NCBI RefSeq assembly: GCF_004402015.1
Contig: NZ_SOPW01000002.1
Span: forward strand, 219,603 to 283,602
Length of the DNA: 64,000 nucleotides
Source: Filobacillus milosensis
GTDB lineage: Bacteria > Bacillota > Bacilli > Bacillales > Alkalibacillaceae
Reading direction: 5' to 3'
Shown here: in pieces, positions 62,783-64,000 of the stretch
How the letters are laid out: each line of letters opens with the position of its first letter
How positions within the stretch are numbered: the first letter of the stretch is position 1
Translations under genes and position numbers: made by a program
The notes under the pieces: generated by a model
The model's database searches: none
Told to the model about the DNA's origin: nothing
What the model saw: only the letters and a program-made list of their open reading frames with translations

Positions 62783-63820
62783 ATGGTTGTTAAAGATCAC
62801 GAAGTTCCACTGAATCTTTTATCTGCGATTAGTATTTATTTAAGGCTTTCCGAACTTTACCCCAACCTCCAATCAGTTTATAATGAAATATTAACTTACT
62901 ATTCAGGGTATAAAGGCGAGCTCGCTTTAGATTACTATTTAAAGTTTATCGACCAAAAAAGTCGATCTATCCTTCACAGTTTGCGCCTTCCGTTTATAAA
63001 CACTTTCTACCAAATAGACACACTTTTATTATCAGCTAACTTTTTCCTTATGATTGAGGTGAAAAATCTCACTGGTCACATTCGCTTCAACCATGAGAAG
63101 GGACGAATGTATCAACAAACAGAATTTGAAGAAAAGTCTTACCAAGACCCTCTCCTCCAATCAAACACACACTTGCATCAATTTAAATCTTTCTTACACA
63201 ATAGAGGACTTGGGCACGTTCCAGTTGAATCATTAATCGTTTTCGTAAACCAAAATGCCAGATTATCTGATGACCGAGACGACAGTATCATTTATGGATT
63301 TCAATTAATGCAAAAATTTGAAGAGATTCTTAAAAAATATCCTAATTCAACAATTAGTCAAACGGCAATCAAACAACTTCAGTCAGCCCTAATTAAACTA
63401 AATACGCCTCTTCATTCAAACATGTTAAAACAATTAGGGATTATGCCGAATGAACTTCTATATGGAGTCATCTGTCCTACTTGTATGAAACTACCGATGC
63501 AACGGCCATTCGGGACTTGGCTATGTCCACATTGTAAAAACTCAGACCCAAAAGCTCATATGAGAGCCTTTATAGAGTACACATTACTGTTTTCGCAGTT
63601 TATAACGAATAGACAAGCTCGTAAGTTATTACGACTCGATTCACCAGATATCATTCAGAAACTTTTTAAAAAAGCTAACTTTCCTCACCAAGGTGAAAAC
63701 AGACATCGTAAATACGAGTTGAATTTCAACCTTCAAAAAGAAGGATTATTTTTATTAAATGATTTTCTGAAACTTAAAAACAATAATTCTAGTGAAGATA
63801 CTGACATTCTATTAGATTAA
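62783..63820 (+). CDS. NERD nuclease-like protein with zinc ribbon and putative HTH (array-associated copy 2)
   Basis: This 345-residue paralogue of the protein at 52629 has the same architecture. The NERD core residues are Glu-46 (YKGELALDYY), Asp-79 (QIDTLLL), Glu-92 and Lys-94 (MIEVKNLTG). The zinc ribbon uses Cys-231, -234, -248 and -251. A C-terminal helical region (TNRQARKLLRLDSPDIIQKL) aligns with the HTH-like part of copy 1. Sequence outside these motifs differs widely, most of all in the middle region and the last 60 residues. AGAGGTG precedes the ATG and a consensus promoter is present. A 21-bp tandem repeat starts 9 bp after its stop. Confidence 0.85.
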   Translation: MVVKDHEVPLNLLSAISIYLRLSELYPNLQSVYNEILTYYSGYKGELALDYYLKFIDQKSRSILHSLRLPFINTFYQIDTLLLSANFFLMIEVKNLTGHIRFNHEKGRMYQQTEFEEKSYQDPLLQSNTHLHQFKSFLHNRGLGHVPVESLIVFVNQNARLSDDRDDSIIYGFQLMQKFEEILKKYPNSTISQTAIKQLQSALIKLNTPLHSNMLKQLGIMPNELLYGVICPTCMKLPMQRPFGTWLCPHCKNSDPKAHMRAFIEYTLLFSQFITNRQARKLLRLDSPDIIQKLFKKANFPHQGENRHRKYELNFNLQKEGLFLLNDFLKLKNNNSSEDTDILLD

Positions 63821-63828
63821 CTTATACT

Positions 63829-63891
63829 GGCGGATTGACTAAGTTATTTGGCGGATTGCACTCTATATTTAGCGGATAGTGAACTTCTGTC
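63829..63891 (+). repeat. Three 21-bp tandem units after the second NERD gene
   Basis: GGCGGATT (63829), GGCGGATT (63850) and AGCGGATA (63871) recur at exact 21-bp spacing, with AT-rich DNA between. The units differ in sequence from those at 53595 but share the length class and position. No fourth unit is visible at 63892. Confidence 0.75.
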
Positions 63892-63976
63892 AATAAAATG
63901 GACATTTTTCACCCTTAGTTTGGCGAACCTATTTTTCTTCCGCACGACGTTGAAAACGTCGCTTGGAGGCCCTGCC

Positions 63977-64000
63977 ATGAAACAATCGTTTTGGAAAAAA
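63977..64000 (+). CDS. Start of an unidentified gene, cut by window edge
   Basis: An ATG at 63977 follows TTGGAGG by 8 nt and gives MKQSFWKK before the window ends. A small hairpin (CGACGTT / AACGTCG, 63945-63961) lies directly before the ribosome site. Eight codons are not enough to name a product. Confidence 0.4.

Overview
The window looks like chromosomal DNA of a low-GC, Gram-positive, endospore-type Bacillaceae that is probably moderately halophilic or alkaliphilic. The reasons are AGGAGG ribosome sites, frequent TTG starts, typical sigma-A promoters, PerR-, CcpA- and LacI-type sites, lipoprotein signals followed by very acidic Asp/Glu/Ser linkers, and three S-layer-homology (SLH) proteins. 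I see no rRNA, tRNA, CRISPR array, insertion sequence or prophage. The genus cannot be fixed from the sequence alone.

Layout. 1-4.8 kb is a peptide ABC importer operon on the minus strand (oppD, oppF, binding protein, first permease, cut by the window edge). 5-9 kb holds a haem-copper-oxidase-like membrane protein, two AEC carriers, a nitrilase-family amidase and an HPr-like protein without the phosphorylatable histidine. 8.6-17.2 kb is a sugar-acid catabolic block: dgoD and KDPG/KDPGal aldolase, a TRAP transporter, short-form 6-phosphogluconate dehydrogenase, and a divergent RpiR regulator with gluconokinase. 17-26 kb adds an FAH-family enzyme, an aldo/keto reductase, a chemoreceptor, a chromate-transporter pair, and a LacI-rpiA-kdgK-2-hydroxyacid dehydrogenase operon. 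26-35.6 kb is a maltodextrin operon (MalE-F-G, GH31 glucosidase, LacI regulator) divergent from neopullulanase. 35.7-41.4 kb holds small stress-type proteins, a 1-Cys peroxiredoxin behind a PerR-like box, a secreted stalk-domain protein and a nucleoside hydrolase. 41.5-52.5 kb is rich in envelope genes: SLH proteins, a stalk-domain serine protease, a phosphodiester glycosidase, a cell-wall peptidase, a transglycosylase-like protein and an EAL-PAS protein. 54-57.4 kb is a second chromate-transporter pair with an Lrp regulator and a cytosolic gamma-glutamyltransferase homologue, an arrangement like B. subtilis ywrABCD. 57.8-60.8 kb is a tripartite tricarboxylate transporter. 61-62.5 kb holds a carboxypeptidase and panD.

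The most unusual signal is a pair of paralogous genes (52629-53579 and 62783-63820) that encode a NERD nuclease-like domain, a four-cysteine zinc ribbon and a putative DNA-binding C-terminus. Each is followed within about 10-16 bp of its stop codon by a short-period tandem repeat: about 22 copies of an exact 20-bp unit with a palindromic TGAGCGCTCA core after the first, and three copies of an unrelated 21-bp unit after the second. I read this as a candidate gene-plus-array module. A third, degenerate 20-21 bp array lies after the neopullulanase gene with no NERD gene beside it.

Two further recurring designs are visible. All four binding-protein-dependent transporters carry a stem-loop exactly between the binding-protein gene and the membrane-subunit genes. 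Two genes (5122 and 40409, both minus) have their ribosome site inside the 3' arm of a perfect hairpin that is followed by a T-run and then the start codon.
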